From assembly GCA_003427395.1 (NCBI GenBank), contig BFEA01000033.1:874666-902806 (forward strand): a stretch of DNA of 28,141 bases. The letters run 5' to 3'. A program made the position numbers and the translations under genes. Each line of letters opens with the position of its first letter. Position 1 is the first letter of the stretch. This stretch comes from Chara braunii (Eukaryota; Streptophyta; Charophyceae; Charales; Characeae). Shown piece by piece: positions 7,886 to 17,597 of the stretch. The notes below the pieces were generated by a model. That model was not told where the DNA came from, did not search any database, and saw only the letters and a program-made list of their open reading frames with translations.

Positions 7886-8660
7886 CAGCGGCAACTTCGG
7901 TGATTTTTTACGCTCAGAATAATGCATGTGAGAATCTAAAAAATTAAGATCCTGTAGATTAGTCAGCATCATCATCAGTAGTATCATCATCAGGATCATC
8001 ATCATCAATGATCATCATCATCATAGTCACCACATGAGGGACGCTGGACCTGGTTCTCAGTAAGTTCGGTTTTGTTTCTCCAGGCAGACTGTGAGGACCC
8101 CGACCTCATTCCGCTTATTGGTAATATCAGCCTTGGGCACTGGGCCCGTTAAAAAAAAAAAAAGAAAAAAAAAAAGGTTGTGATCTCCTCAAGAAAAAAT
8201 ATCTAAAAAAAAATTATAGTTCATTTGGACCGTGAAATAATTGTCATGCGGTTTAGGCGCATTCTCCATTTTTGCCACTTTGCCATGTGCTGGCTAAGGG
8301 AAAGCGTAGTCCAAGTTCACTGATTTTTCTCCCTCAGAAGAATGTGTGAAAAAATCTGAAATTGCAAGGTCCATCGACTTCGTTTTGATATTTTTAGGAA
8401 AAAAATAAAAAAATTATTTCCACCTTGAAATAGTCGTCGCGCCAATTCGACGGTTTTTCCATTTTTGCCGCTGTGCCATGTGTCGACCAACAAAAAACGT
8501 ACTGCATCTTCTTGATTTTTTGAGCTCATAAGGATATAAGAAAAATCTGAAAATCTTAGGGCCCGTAGATTTTGTTGTGGTCTTTCTGCAAAAAATATTT
8601 AAAAAAAAAAAAAAAACATTTACAGCAGCGAAATGCATCGTGGCAGCAATTGGACGCATT
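7886..8660 (+). repeat. AT-rich dispersed repeat family, plus orientation, ~194-bp spacing
   Basis: Cores 'tgattttt' at about 7899, 8319 and 8513 are each followed by a 'ctcagaa' or 'ctcataa' block, an 'aatctga' or 'aatctaa' block and a 'gtagatt'-like block. A 'ccatttttgcc.ct.tgccatgtg' block precedes the 8319 and 8513 cores. The last two units are ~194 bases apart. The family matches the reverse complement of 112-486. A short (atc)n stretch (7968-8022) and the candidate exon 8084-8120 interrupt it. Confidence 0.65.
8084..8120 (+). CDS. Candidate 37-nt exon (fibrocystin-L-like gene)
   Basis: A good acceptor (pyrimidine-rich cggttttgtttctccag) precedes the exon and a donor gtaata follows it. 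It encodes ADCEDPDLIPLI plus one extra base, so it ends in phase 1. That is the phase needed to join the exon at 10750, giving the in-frame junction PLIG-VKGG. The exon is too short to identify by itself. Support is only splice-site quality and phase agreement, so it may be chance. Confidence 0.3.
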
Positions 8661-8884
8661 TTTCATTTGTGCCTTTCAGCCGGTTCTCCACACTGTGCAA
8701 GGTTAGGGTTTGGACACACAGACACATCCTGACATGCCAGCTGCCTGTCACAGGAAACACTTTAGAAAAAGTCCCCAAAACCAGACAGGGACGCAGGATA
8801 CCTCAACGGTTATCTCATTAGGCAGTTGGGTACCTCAAATTTGTGCATGGGTTCAAACCCCAGCTACAACCATTGGCAGGAAGC

Positions 8885-9075
8885 TTGACAATATTAATAT
8901 TAGTGTGTGTGCATGCATGCGTGTGGGCAGGCAGGCAGGCAGGTGGGGGTGTGCCATCCGTGTGGGTGGGTCGTGCTTGTGTGTGTGTGCGTGCGGGCGG
9001 GAGGGTGTGGGTGTGCCATCCCTACGGCCGGGCAGGCAGGCAGGCGGGCGGACAGGCGGGTGGGTGGATGTCGCC
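8885..9075. repeat. GT/GGCA/GGGT simple-repeat region, duplicated
   Basis: Two similar blocks, each pairing gggcaggcaggcaggc-type repeats with gggtgtgccatcc, follow a (gt/gcat)n run. The long overlapping ORFs on both strands here are Gly/Cys/Val or His/Pro/Thr low complexity and are not genes. Confidence 0.8.
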
Positions 9076-9099
9076 CAATTTTCTGTCCCGACGATCCCG

Positions 9100-9745
9100 C
9101 GGCAACCAAAGACAACCACGCGACAACCAACACGCGGGGAACGAAGCAAAACAAAACAAAAACACACAAAAAGAACAAAAAAAGAAACGCTAAAGGAACG
9201 CAGCGCATGACACACAACACACAAAAAGAACAAAACAAGAAAAGAACACGAAGGGCAAAAAGAATGACGTGCGAAAATAACAACGCACAGGGAAAAGAAA
9301 GCGCTGACAACACGCGAAAGGAACAATGCACGGGCAAAAAGATAGCACCAACAACACGTGAAAAAGAAGGCAAAAGGAACGCGCCACCCAAAGAGAACAA
9401 AAAAAGAAAGTGCGAGGAACGTAACACGCCCGAAAACGACAGCGCGGGGAAATGCCACGACAACGGAACCAAAACGGGCAAGTACATGATTCGCCCTCCT
9501 ATCGGGTGGCTGCCCTTTTCGAGATATTCCTGCGCATCAACGCCCACCCTCGCTCTGCCCCTGCTGCGCCTTTCTCTCATTACATGGCGTGCTGAACAAT
9601 TAGGTGTGCCGCCCCCTCTGCGCATCCGCCCACCCTTGATCCCCATCATCCACCGGCCGTCGCTAAAAGTTCCACTGCGCTACGGCACGCGGTGGACCAT
9701 CAGCTGTGCCCCCGTGTCCAATGCTCCTTAAGGGTTAGGATTAGC
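9100..9745. other. A-rich low-complexity stretch, no supported gene
   Basis: 9100-9480 is A-rich, with recurring 'acaacacgcgaaa', 'acaacacgtgaaa' and 'caaaaagaacaaaa' strings. From 9480 to 9731 the plus frame continues as mixed sequence ending TRWTISCAPVSNAP. I do not recognise a domain, and the frame starts inside simple repeats. Confidence 0.45.
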
Positions 9746-10245
9746 ATGGCCCCTCTGCAAGGATGACACACATAAACAAGGAGACATAACTGAAAAGAAT
9801 TTGTTAGTGTCAGTTAGTGAATCATTCTTCGTCCCTTTTTCCTTCTCCTTTTCCCTTTGGCGGAGTGAATCTGTTTTCCGAGGAGCTACAGAATATGTGC
9901 AACTGGGTCCATATGGCTCTCAACAAGCCTCTCTGCATTTCTGTTCTGCATGTCTCGAGCACACAACCCTTTGATCGTCAGCTGTATGTCGCTTAATCTC
10001 CCTTCGCTTGAACAACTCCCCTTTCTCTTTTCCAGCTCTTGAGAACTCCCCCTCTGCTTGTCAACTGTATCTCTCTTGCTCTCCCTTTGCCTGCTCTATC
10101 CCTCTTACTCTCCCTGTGTGTGTTGGCTGTATGTTGCTTGCTCTCCATTTACTTGTCGGCTGACTCCATGTTCCCTTTGCTTCCCCTTGCATGCCCTTCT
10201 TCCTCTCTCCCCCGAGTCCTCGCCTCTTCTCTCTGCTACCGGTGA
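9746..10245. other. Intergenic or intronic pyrimidine-rich DNA
   Basis: C/T-rich DNA with repeated 'cttgctctcc(c)ttt' phrases from about 10074 to 10180. A frame from about 9856 to 9980 is open (LFSEELQNMCNWVHMAL...) but lacks a start and clear splice sites, so no gene is called. Confidence 0.35.
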
Positions 10246-10521
10246 AGCTGCCCACGGCTGCGGGAACCGCACTTTCAATCGATCATTCTTCTCCAGACCT
10301 GGCACATCCAGATCATTCTTACCTCATTTGTAAGTCTAACAACACAGCTTGCCAGACTTACAAAAGAATGGTTTACTCACTTAGCAACTCTTATTCAACA
10401 AGGGCGGTTCACGCCGGACAAAGCCACCGACACTGTAAGAGGCCGCTTTGGCCACCCTGACACCCTGTTGATCAGGACCTCGACCCTGCCTGGAACTTTG
10501 CATAGTACATAGTTCATTCAT
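10246..10521 (+). CDS. Open frame without ATG, unidentified, possible exon
   Basis: A plus-strand frame is open for about 90 codons from just after a TGA to the TAG near 10519, with no internal ATG start. Its second half reads LARLTKEWFTHLATLIQQGR, then FTPDKATDTVRGRFGHPDTL, then LIRTSTLPGTLHS, which looks like real protein in composition. An acceptor-like 'acagcttgccag' lies inside it and a donor-like 'actgtaaga' near 10435. I do not recognise the family. It could be an exon, a TE remnant or chance. Confidence 0.25.
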
Positions 10522-10749
10522 TCTGTTCGCAATTTTGTTCATTCTGTTTGCAACTTTGCACACAACTTGCCGGTTATCACAGATGACTAAGTGAAGACGT
10601 CTGGTCCTTCTGGCAGGGGGGACCGCCCCAGTTGCTTGCTGAGTTTCCAATTGCTGTGCAGGTGACCCTCTAGGCTCAAGAAAAAGAATTACTGCAATCC
10701 AGAACCACCTGCTGAAATGACCAACTGTTTGTATGTGAGATGATTGCAG

Positions 10750-10892
10750 GGGTGAAGGGTGGCATAATCCTGGGTTATGCAGGCTTCCCAAGACAGGCCA
10801 ATGAGTCCCAAGGAGTTATCATATTCCCAGAGCTGTGTACTCTGAACACTTTTTGGCAGGGTTATGTTTGCCCGCCCCTGGATTACACAGCG
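10750..10892 (+). CDS. Exon of a fibrocystin-L/PKHD1-like gene (C-terminal extracellular region)
   Basis: Bounded by acceptor gatgattgcag and donor gtgagt. Only one of the three frames is open across it. It reads VKGGIILGYAGFPRQANESQ, then GVIIFPELCTLNTFW, then QGYVCPPLDYTA. It begins in phase 1 and ends in phase 0, which matches the start of the exon at 12373. The string of hydrophobics, two cysteines and 'W.gY.C...dY' followed by 'FESRDIDT' in the next exon resembles the region before the conserved DHGWC motif in fibrocystin-L-like membrane proteins. These are large G8/IPT/PbH1-repeat cell-surface proteins. Identification is by remembered family pattern, not by a search. Confidence 0.6.
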
Positions 10893-11294
10893 GTGAGTGC
10901 CTGTTTCACTTTTCCTCTCTGTGTTCCCTTTCTGAGGTGGTAATATTATGAGTCTGTCTGGTAAGTTGGTAACCCTCTTATTTTGTTTCAACTTTTAAGA
11001 AAAAGAATAAAAAAAAAGAGAAGGCTGATAACCCTTACAATCAACCCTGGTAATACTTCCCAATCTCGAGCTCCCTTTGATCGACAAGGAGGCAATCCAT
11101 CATGTTGGATGTCATCAGTTCAGGTTGTCATATGGTGAAAAGAACTAATGGGCCCCTTGAAAGAGCCCACTTTTGGTTAAAAAATGCAGTGCAAATTTCT
11201 AAGATGTGTGTTACGTTCGCTATACACAACTCCTCAGAAAAAGCATGACTGTGCAAGTCTGTCACAGACTCATGTGGGTGTTGTCAAAAAAACC

Positions 11295-11298
<4 letters not shown>
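10893..11298 (+). other. Intron sequence before the gap
   Basis: From the gtgagt donor at 10893 to the CT microsatellite. No coding signal was recognised. With the gap and 11852-12372 it makes a ~1.5 kb intron. Confidence 0.5.

Positions 11299-11386
<88 letters not shown>
11299..11386. repeat. (CT)n microsatellite bordering the gap
   Basis: At least 88 bases of uninterrupted CT run directly into the Ns. True length is unknown. Confidence 0.97.
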
Positions 11387-11851
11387 NNNNNNNNNNNNNN
11401 NNNNNNNNNNNNNNNNNNNNNNNNNNNNNNNNNNNNNNNNNNNNNNNNNNNNNNNNNNNNNNNNNNNNNNNNNNNNNNNNNNNNNNNNNNNNNNNNNNNN
11501 NNNNNNNNNNNNNNNNNNNNNNNNNNNNNNNNNNNNNNNNNNNNNNNNNNNNNNNNNNNNNNNNNNNNNNNNNNNNNNNNNNNNNNNNNNNNNNNNNNNN
11601 NNNNNNNNNNNNNNNNNNNNNNNNNNNNNNNNNNNNNNNNNNNNNNNNNNNNNNNNNNNNNNNNNNNNNNNNNNNNNNNNNNNNNNNNNNNNNNNNNNNN
11701 NNNNNNNNNNNNNNNNNNNNNNNNNNNNNNNNNNNNNNNNNNNNNNNNNNNNNNNNNNNNNNNNNNNNNNNNNNNNNNNNNNNNNNNNNNNNNNNNNNNN
11801 NNNNNNNNNNNNNNNNNNNNNNNNNNNNNNNNNNNNNNNNNNNNNNNNNNN
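11387..11851. other. Assembly gap (465 N)
   Basis: A run of N. ORFs reported across it are not evidence of coding. Confidence 1.
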
Positions 11852-12204
11852 TCCACTGCGCTATAAAGCACCATTTTTGTATGTATCAGGATGTACACTG
11901 CTTGTTGAGATTCTACTAGCACTGCATTGTCCATTCAGTCCTTTTCATCACATTGCGGATCCTTGGCTATATATGTACATCGCCCAACTGGGCATGTAAC
12001 ACCTTGTTTGTGGATTGTTTTGTTTTTCAACCTTTCTGTGAAGTAGTGTCCCAATTTCTGATCTCCCACACTGCCGGTCTCCTGAGGATTCCAAACAAGG
12101 CTTTCCTTTCCTCCTCCTGAACCATTGAAAATTGTCTGGCAAACACATTTTCCTTTTCTTGAAAACACGTCTTCCTTTGCACCAGAGCTAACCGTGACAG
12201 GTGC

Positions 12205-12240
12205 TGCTAGAGGAGGATGCTCATATCACCCCCTCTAGCA
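12205..12240. repeat. Hairpin, 9-bp arms
   Basis: tgctagagg (12205-12213) and cctctagca (12232-12240) are exact reverse complements, inside the intron upstream of the 12373 exon. Confidence 0.75.
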
Positions 12241-12372
12241 CAGCCAGCCGGGCCTTTGGGAAAGAAAAAAAAAGGAAAACAATAACAAGACAAGGATCCG
12301 GTGTATGTATTCTAGGGGGACTAGAAAATGTCTCCATCTAACGACCATCCATTTCTTGATTCTTTGCTGCAG

Positions 12373-12568
12373 TTCATTTTCGAAAGTCGCGACATAGATA
12401 CGGAGACCCGGATGTTCGGACCCGTGAGATTTCAGCAGGAGGGGAGGGTGAACATTATGAACGGGATGATGGATCATGGATGGTGCTTCAGCTACACATG
12501 CCTGAAGCGTCTGTCAACCTATTACACATATGTCTTGACAAATAGAACCTTGACTGTCCGCACAACAG
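12373..12568 (+). CDS. Exon of a fibrocystin-L/PKHD1-like gene carrying the DHGWC motif
   Basis: Acceptor tctttgctgcag; donor CAG|GTGAGA. The open frame starts in phase 0 (FIFESRDIDTETRMFGPVRF), continues QQEGRVNIMNGMMDHGWCFS, then YTCLKRLSTYYTYVLTNRTL and TVRTT, and ends one base into a codon. The 'NG.MDHGWCF.YTC.KRLS' block is what I associate with the C-terminal ectodomain of fibrocystin-L-type proteins; the paired cysteines fit an extracellular domain. An alternative donor at 12601 (AAAAAAG|GTGACA) would end in phase 0 but adds low-complexity residues. Family call is from memory of the pattern. Confidence 0.65.
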
Positions 12569-13440
12569 GTGAGAGAGAGACAGCGAGGGGGGGAAAAAAG
12601 GTGACAGAGGTGAAGGGAATGGTGCAGCAGCTCAAGCTGAGTTGAGTTGCTGCCGATCAGGAAAAAACTTCAAAAAAGGAGGTTCAGTGGGAACTGCTTT
12701 CAATCTTGTTGAGCAGTTCCAAAAGGGGAGACAGAGGAGGGGGGAGGAAATCATACAAATGGCACTCACTACCTAGGGGATAAAGCTCCACACTTCTTGT
12801 CGGATTGAGTCCAAGAAAAGGGCTTTGCTTTTTATCATGTTACCTATTCTTTCCTCTTTTTGGAACTGCAAGAAAAATGAGCAATAGCGAAATGACAGAA
12901 TTCCAGAATGCAAAATCACAATGAAAGCCAGCTGGTCGAAAACTGTCCAGAAAGCAGAAATGCACTGATATGTCACCGAAGGAGAACCAAAGCAGTGAAC
13001 TCAATTGTCAATGAAAGCATACTCTCGCCACCACCACAAATGCGATTGAAGCTCTTCCTCCTATGGCGCTCAGCGCCTAGACTATGATCCTACAGCTACT
13101 ATCCTAGACTACCAAAGTGATGAAGCAACCAGTTGACGTCAGTAGCAACAACCAAAGTACATGCAGATTTGGACCATGCAGATCACCGCCATGACCAGGT
13201 ACGTGCCCTCACATCATCTCCTCACTCGGCTTCTCCCTCATCACCCTCGTCTTCTCCTTCCCACATCCTTTCTACCCTAACCAAGGACCACCGCCTATTC
13301 CCCCCCGACCTTCGTCCAAGTCAAGCCCGGCTACAAGGGCTTGGCTATGGTGCTACCCTCTTGCATCGCTCTATCCCGACGCCCGCGCGCGCCCAAGCTC
13401 AAGCGCTAGCGCAGCAGCATGTGAGCGTTCGCTCCAGCAG
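12569..13440. other. Intron-like DNA with a hairpin and a tRNA-like box pair
   Basis: No supported gene. A perfect 9-bp hairpin lies at 12690-12698 / 12712-12720 (ggaactgct / agcagttcc). A tagggg...ggattgagtcc box-A/box-B-like pair lies at 12774-12812. A strong donor-like cag|gtacgt at 13197 ends a short open frame (VATTKVHADLDHADHRHDQ) whose acceptor is poor. Confidence 0.35.
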
Positions 13441-13846
13441 TGCTGGCGCACGCACTCACAAGTGCCCAAATACCTCCACCAGAGGAGAGTTCTTTCCTAT
13501 ATGGAAAGTGCTCGCCCAGTTCACTGCCGGGCTGGGCCGCGCGTGTGCCCTCTAGCTTCAAGTTGGGCCAAAGTGTTCATGCCCAGGCCCGTTCAAACGT
13601 GCGTTGTTCCCTGCTTTCCCACGTTGCTGGAAGAGCCTAGAAGGCTCACAGATATTTCTGATCCTCACGAGCAAGCCCGATTTAACCAAGTGGCTCGTGG
13701 CAACTGTCTGGCGCCCACCAAAGCTTTGGAAAATGGACGAATTCAGGGCACATTGAGGTTCAGGGGCCCGCCTTCACTTAGGGCAGGCAGATGCTTGCTG
13801 CAGGGGCCTTGTGCAGGTATGTCGAGAGGTAAAATCCTCGCACTAC
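13441..13846 (-). mobile_element. LTR-like fragment, inverted relative of the 4563 LTR
   Basis: Read on the minus strand from 13846 it begins TGCGAGGA, as does the LTR at 4563. It then shares 'gacatac', 'aaggcccc...cagcaa' and 'ccctaagtgaaggc' blocks in the same order over about 90 bases. Beyond that, similarity is weak. The left limit is uncertain. No primer site or polypurine tract was recognised beside it, so it may be a truncated or solo LTR. Confidence 0.45.
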
Positions 13847-13849
13847 TCT

Positions 13850-15107
13850 AAAAAGAAAAAAAAAGAGAGAGAAGGGGGTAGCCCCTAGCATTGTTCTATT
13901 CATCTGAGTTGATCAGGATTCAAACTCATAATCATACTCATGTCGTCATCACAATAGACACTAGTACGTTCATTCCATCCAAAAACGATGGAAAACACCG
14001 AACAGTAAAAAACAGGTATGGCTCCCCGTTGCCACGTTTTGACTGCTCATGCTCACCACGTGCAATTCTCTTTTTTTTCCTGTACCATTGCGCCACATGG
14101 CCTAGGTATATGCTATACACTGTGTAGCATATGATGATATACTGTGAGGTCCTCTGAGCAGCCACACTACGATAATTTGCCAGTTGAAGAGAGAACGTCT
14201 CACACAGGCAATAGGTATGGGTGAGTGGGCCGCCAACCATGCCTGGGGCTATTAGACCAGGGTTGGGTGATTAAGTGCGTAAGTCTCATCCATGCTCCCA
14301 GCTGGACCAAGGGAAGAAGGAGGTGGTCTCAGCCTGTTGAAGGAGCAAGCCTTCTGCGCCTGTGCAAAAGGAGCCGGAAAAAAATAAAAAAACTATAGGT
14401 CTACTAAAATCAGTCGATGGAATCCAAAATAACAGCGGCCCCCACAGCTATGGGTCTTGGTCCACTGGACAACTTTCTATATGTATCAGTCAACCTCGAC
14501 CTCGCAATGGTCCCAGTTACATTCAAGAAGTTAGATCAGTCTGAATTTATCTGGACCCTTATTAATGCAGTCTGAATTTATCTGGACCTTAGGGTTCGGG
14601 CTCCTTTTCCATTCTGGGGAGCATCAGCCCGGTTCCTATTCCCCCAGCAAGTCATAAAAAATACAACTGATACTCACGCATGCTCCTCCCCCTTCTGGCC
14701 CGAAAAATGGCATTGATTGCTTCCTTAGGGAAGGATGTACCATTCTTCACCCCTGCCTAATTTAGCCTGTGTCATGCTGTTGTACTTGAGTGCTAATCTA
14801 TTTACTTCTAGTCTAGGACCCTTGCTTTTTTCAACGGACTTGATCTATGCTCAACTTGGTAAATGTGTTTGATGCTAAAACCCTAACCCCTTGCTTGATG
14901 CCTCTTTGTCTGTACCCTGTCCCTGGAGGTCGTTCTATGCCGTGTCTGCTGATTACACCTACAGTGGTTAATCGGGCTGGTCTGAACTCTAAGTATTGCA
15001 TGATGATGGGGAGGGGTCGACTCATAATCTGGTGAAGGCTTCTTTGTAGGGTAGGTGATAAGGCTAGGGGGGTGGCTATGTTGGGGGGTTTGGATAGGCA
15101 TAGGTTA
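13850..15107. other. No supported gene; short duplications
   Basis: Contains a duplicated cagtctgaatttatctggac (14537 and 14568, 31 bases apart) and a SINE-like motif at 13898-13929. Nothing else was recognised. Confidence 0.4.
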
Positions 15108-15225
15108 TTGGGTGGTGTAAGGTGGGTGTGAGGGGAAGGGGGGATGGTAGGTGAGTGTATCTGATGTTGGGTGGTGTAAGGTGGGTGTGAGGGGAAGGGG
15201 GGATGGTAGGTGAGTGTATCTGATG
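15108..15225. repeat. Perfect 2 x 59-bp tandem duplication
   Basis: 15108-15166 and 15167-15225 appear identical (each starts ttgggtggtgtaaggtgg and ends tgtatctgatg). They lie in a G-rich stretch (about 15040-15280) with many ggg runs. Perfect identity implies a recent event or assembly duplication. Confidence 0.92.
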
Positions 15226-15479
15226 GAGTGTGGGCGGTCTCTTGGGGGTTGAGGGTGGGTGGAGCAGGGGGGAGGGGTATCTACTGGTCCTGGATTAGTG
15301 ATGCGTGGCTGGTTTGGCAGTGTTTGTGCGTGGGTTGGGGGAGTTGTAGAGATGCTTTGTGTGTGCTGTGTGATTAGCCAGTTTTTAAGAACAAGTCTGT
15401 CGTTGTTTATTGTGCACAGTAGACCATTGCTGTTATGGACTCAGCCAGGGCTCGATCCCTGGTCCGCGGGTCACCACCC

Positions 15480-16560
15480 CCAGGCTGCTATTTCATTTTT
15501 GAGTCTCTGATCTCCGGTGCCTGACTGTTGGCACCCTCTGCAGTTGGCGCCAGTTCTCAAATCCCTCCTCAGGCATTTTCGGATTTCGATACTTGGCGCC
15601 ATCCGGCATTCTGGCACCCAGGCTCAGACCTTCGATTTTCAGTTCAGTGCCGAGACAAATTGCACTTCTGCCCTCGGGACTCAACTTGAGTCCGGTACTT
15701 AACACTGGACTCAAGCTGAGTTCGTCATTCAGTTTTCGGCCTCAGTGCTTGTGCTTCAGTGTGACTTGCTGCGACATTGTGTTCGGAATCCAAGATTGCG
15801 ACTTTGTGACTTTGCGACTTTGCCACCTTGTGTCGGCGTCCGCCATGGCGTGTCGAACCCGTGTCGAGTTGAGTGAGTGTGTGTGTGCTCTCCCTCTCTC
15901 TCTCTCTCTCCCTTCCCCGACCTCGCTGCTCTGCCTCAGCCTCATCACACTGGTATCGGAGGTGCAAACGGCCCTCCCTCCCTCCCTCCCTGTTCCGGCA
16001 CTGCCACGTCATCGACATCGTCACCATCGTCATCGTCTCCAGCGCCGCCACGTCATCGCCACTGTCGTCATCGCTGCCACGTCAGCACCTCATACCTGTC
16101 GTCGTTGCGCCATGTCAGCAACTCCTCGCCCTCGTCGTCGCTGCCACGTCATGGATTCCCGAAGCCGGACAATGTTTTTTCTCTCTGCCTTTCTCTGCTT
16201 TTCTCTTCTTTCCTCCTCTCTTCTCTCGTTTCTTCTCCTCTCTCCTTTTTCCTCACTTCCGCCTCACATAGTTCTTCTTCCTCGCCGTCGTCGCCGTAGT
16301 CATCTTCTTCTTCTTCCTCGTCGTCGTCGCCACTTTTCCAATGCTCTGGCGGCATATGCCAGGGCCACCGGTCCATTCGGAGCAGCGTTGAGGACGCTGA
16401 CCGAACAACTGGTTAAATCATCCAATGGTAGACCCCCCAAGGGTGACAGAAGAGCTCCAGTAACTGAGCAGGAGAGGCAAAAGAGAGGAGGGGAGGATGT
16501 GAGAAGTGGTCTGCAAGCAGCCATGTACAATGACGTAGATACGCAGGGGTAACCTGGGAA
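15480..16560. other. Pyrimidine- and trinucleotide-rich stretch, no supported gene
   Basis: A 319-codon plus frame spans most of this but is CT-rich low complexity (15890-15915, 16180-16255), (gtc)n/(ttc)n repeats (16270-16335) and recurring 'tgccacgtcatcg' phrases. The last ~60 codons (about 16370-16552, FGAALRTLTEQLVKSS onward) are less repetitive but unrecognised. Tggcgcc strings at 15544 and 15595 recall primer sites but no LTR end was found. Confidence 0.4.
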
Positions 16561-17340
16561 CGGAAGGTACAGGCCCCCTAGCAGTAGGAACCGGTAAGGA
16601 CCGGGTTGTACATTAGCAATCGGGTGGCAGACCCCCGCCCAGACAGTGAGCACTGGGCTATACACTAAACACATATAGGAACGATAGGTACGTGGGTAGT
16701 AGGAGAGGCTATAGTTCAATCGCTATTAGGAATACGGGAAAAGGGGGCGGACGAGGCAGATGTAGGAGGTGGTAACGGGTACCAGGTGTATAATAGCAGG
16801 TGAGTAGGCATTAGGGGCTAGTCCAGCGTCATTGGGGCCAGTAGGGTTGGAACTGGTGCAGGGGTGGGGGGTTGTTTCCGACTGGCATGTACCTAGCGCG
16901 TAAGTCGGGCCTGGTACGGCAAGAGTGTATGGCCCCAGATGAACCTACTTCGCAGCGCAAGCTTCTACCGCCGGCCAGTACACGTGCGGTTTTGAATTTC
17001 TGGCAGGAAAAAGTGCACACGTGAGGTTGTTGGGAAGGAGAGGCGTGCATACATGCACACCAGGTCAGTTACATACGGGCACAGTCGACACCCGCCCAGT
17101 CAGTTGATGTACTCGAGCCACCGCAGTGCGGACGTGGAGGCTGTACTGACTATATGTTCAGAGGGCAAGGCCAGAACGGCCCTCTTTGCTCTGGGCGGAT
17201 AGCTACGGTGGATGCGGGAGTGTGGTTGCCCCGTGATAAGTCCTGGTGCGCAGCCAGGTGAAATGCATCGGGGAATGTGCGAGTTGAGCTGATTGTCCGT
17301 GCAGGTGCTTTACTGCTCATCATTGAGACATGGACTCATA
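16561..17340. other. No gene recognised
   Basis: Mixed sequence with many stops in all frames and 'ggtacaggcc', 'ggaccgggt' and 'gggtaccaggt' type phrases. It may be leader or LTR-derived DNA of the element to the right, but I cannot show this. Confidence 0.3.
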
Positions 17341-17478
17341 GCGATTGGCCTCGCTGTTTCAATTCTTGAATGCGCAACAACCATACGAGCGGTCGTACTC
17401 GTCTTGGTGGTTACGCCTACGTGAGACTTGTGAGCGGGATAGAGGGGCGGACGCTGCGAGTGAAGAGAGTGAGGAAGT

Positions 17479-17546
17479 GAGAGAGAGTGAGAGAGAGCCA
17501 GAAAGGGAGAGAGAGAGGGAGAGAGACAGAGAGAGGGAGGGAGAGG
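17479..17546. repeat. GA-rich simple repeat
   Basis: An imperfect (gaga/gagaggga)n run of about 70 bases. The overlapping minus-strand ORFs show Ser/Leu repeats from it. Confidence 0.85.
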
Positions 17547-17597
17547 TGCAGAAAGTGACTTTGGGCGCAGTCAGAAGGGACCTCGCAGTGGTTCTGA

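Noticed and set aside
8059-8083. 24-base 'intron' gtaagt...ctccag before the 8084 exon
   Set aside because: Too short for a spliceosomal intron; only the acceptor is considered.
8819-8861. tRNA-like box A/box B (taggcagttggg ... gggttcaaacccc)
   Set aside because: The boxes are about 30 bases apart with no acceptor or anticodon stem, too short for a tRNA gene; a SINE head is possible but unsupported.
8853-9731. Long ORFs on both strands (up to 274 codons)
   Set aside because: They start in GT/GGCA simple repeats and an A-rich tract; both strands are open at once and no domain is visible.
11184-11999. ORFs across the N gap
   Set aside because: They are artefacts of translating Ns and the CT microsatellite.
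12774-12812. Second tRNA-like box pair
   Set aside because: Same short spacing and no cloverleaf.
13143-13197. Exon ending at the strong donor cag|gtacgt
   Set aside because: Phase would fit between the fibrocystin-like exons, but the acceptor has no pyrimidine tract and the peptide is His/Asp-rich without family resemblance.
15544-15602. tggcgcca strings as primer binding sites
   Set aside because: No adjacent LTR end and two nearby copies; treated as chance.
15593-16552. 319-codon plus-strand ORF
   Set aside because: Mostly CT-rich and trinucleotide low complexity, with overlapping frames open on both strands.
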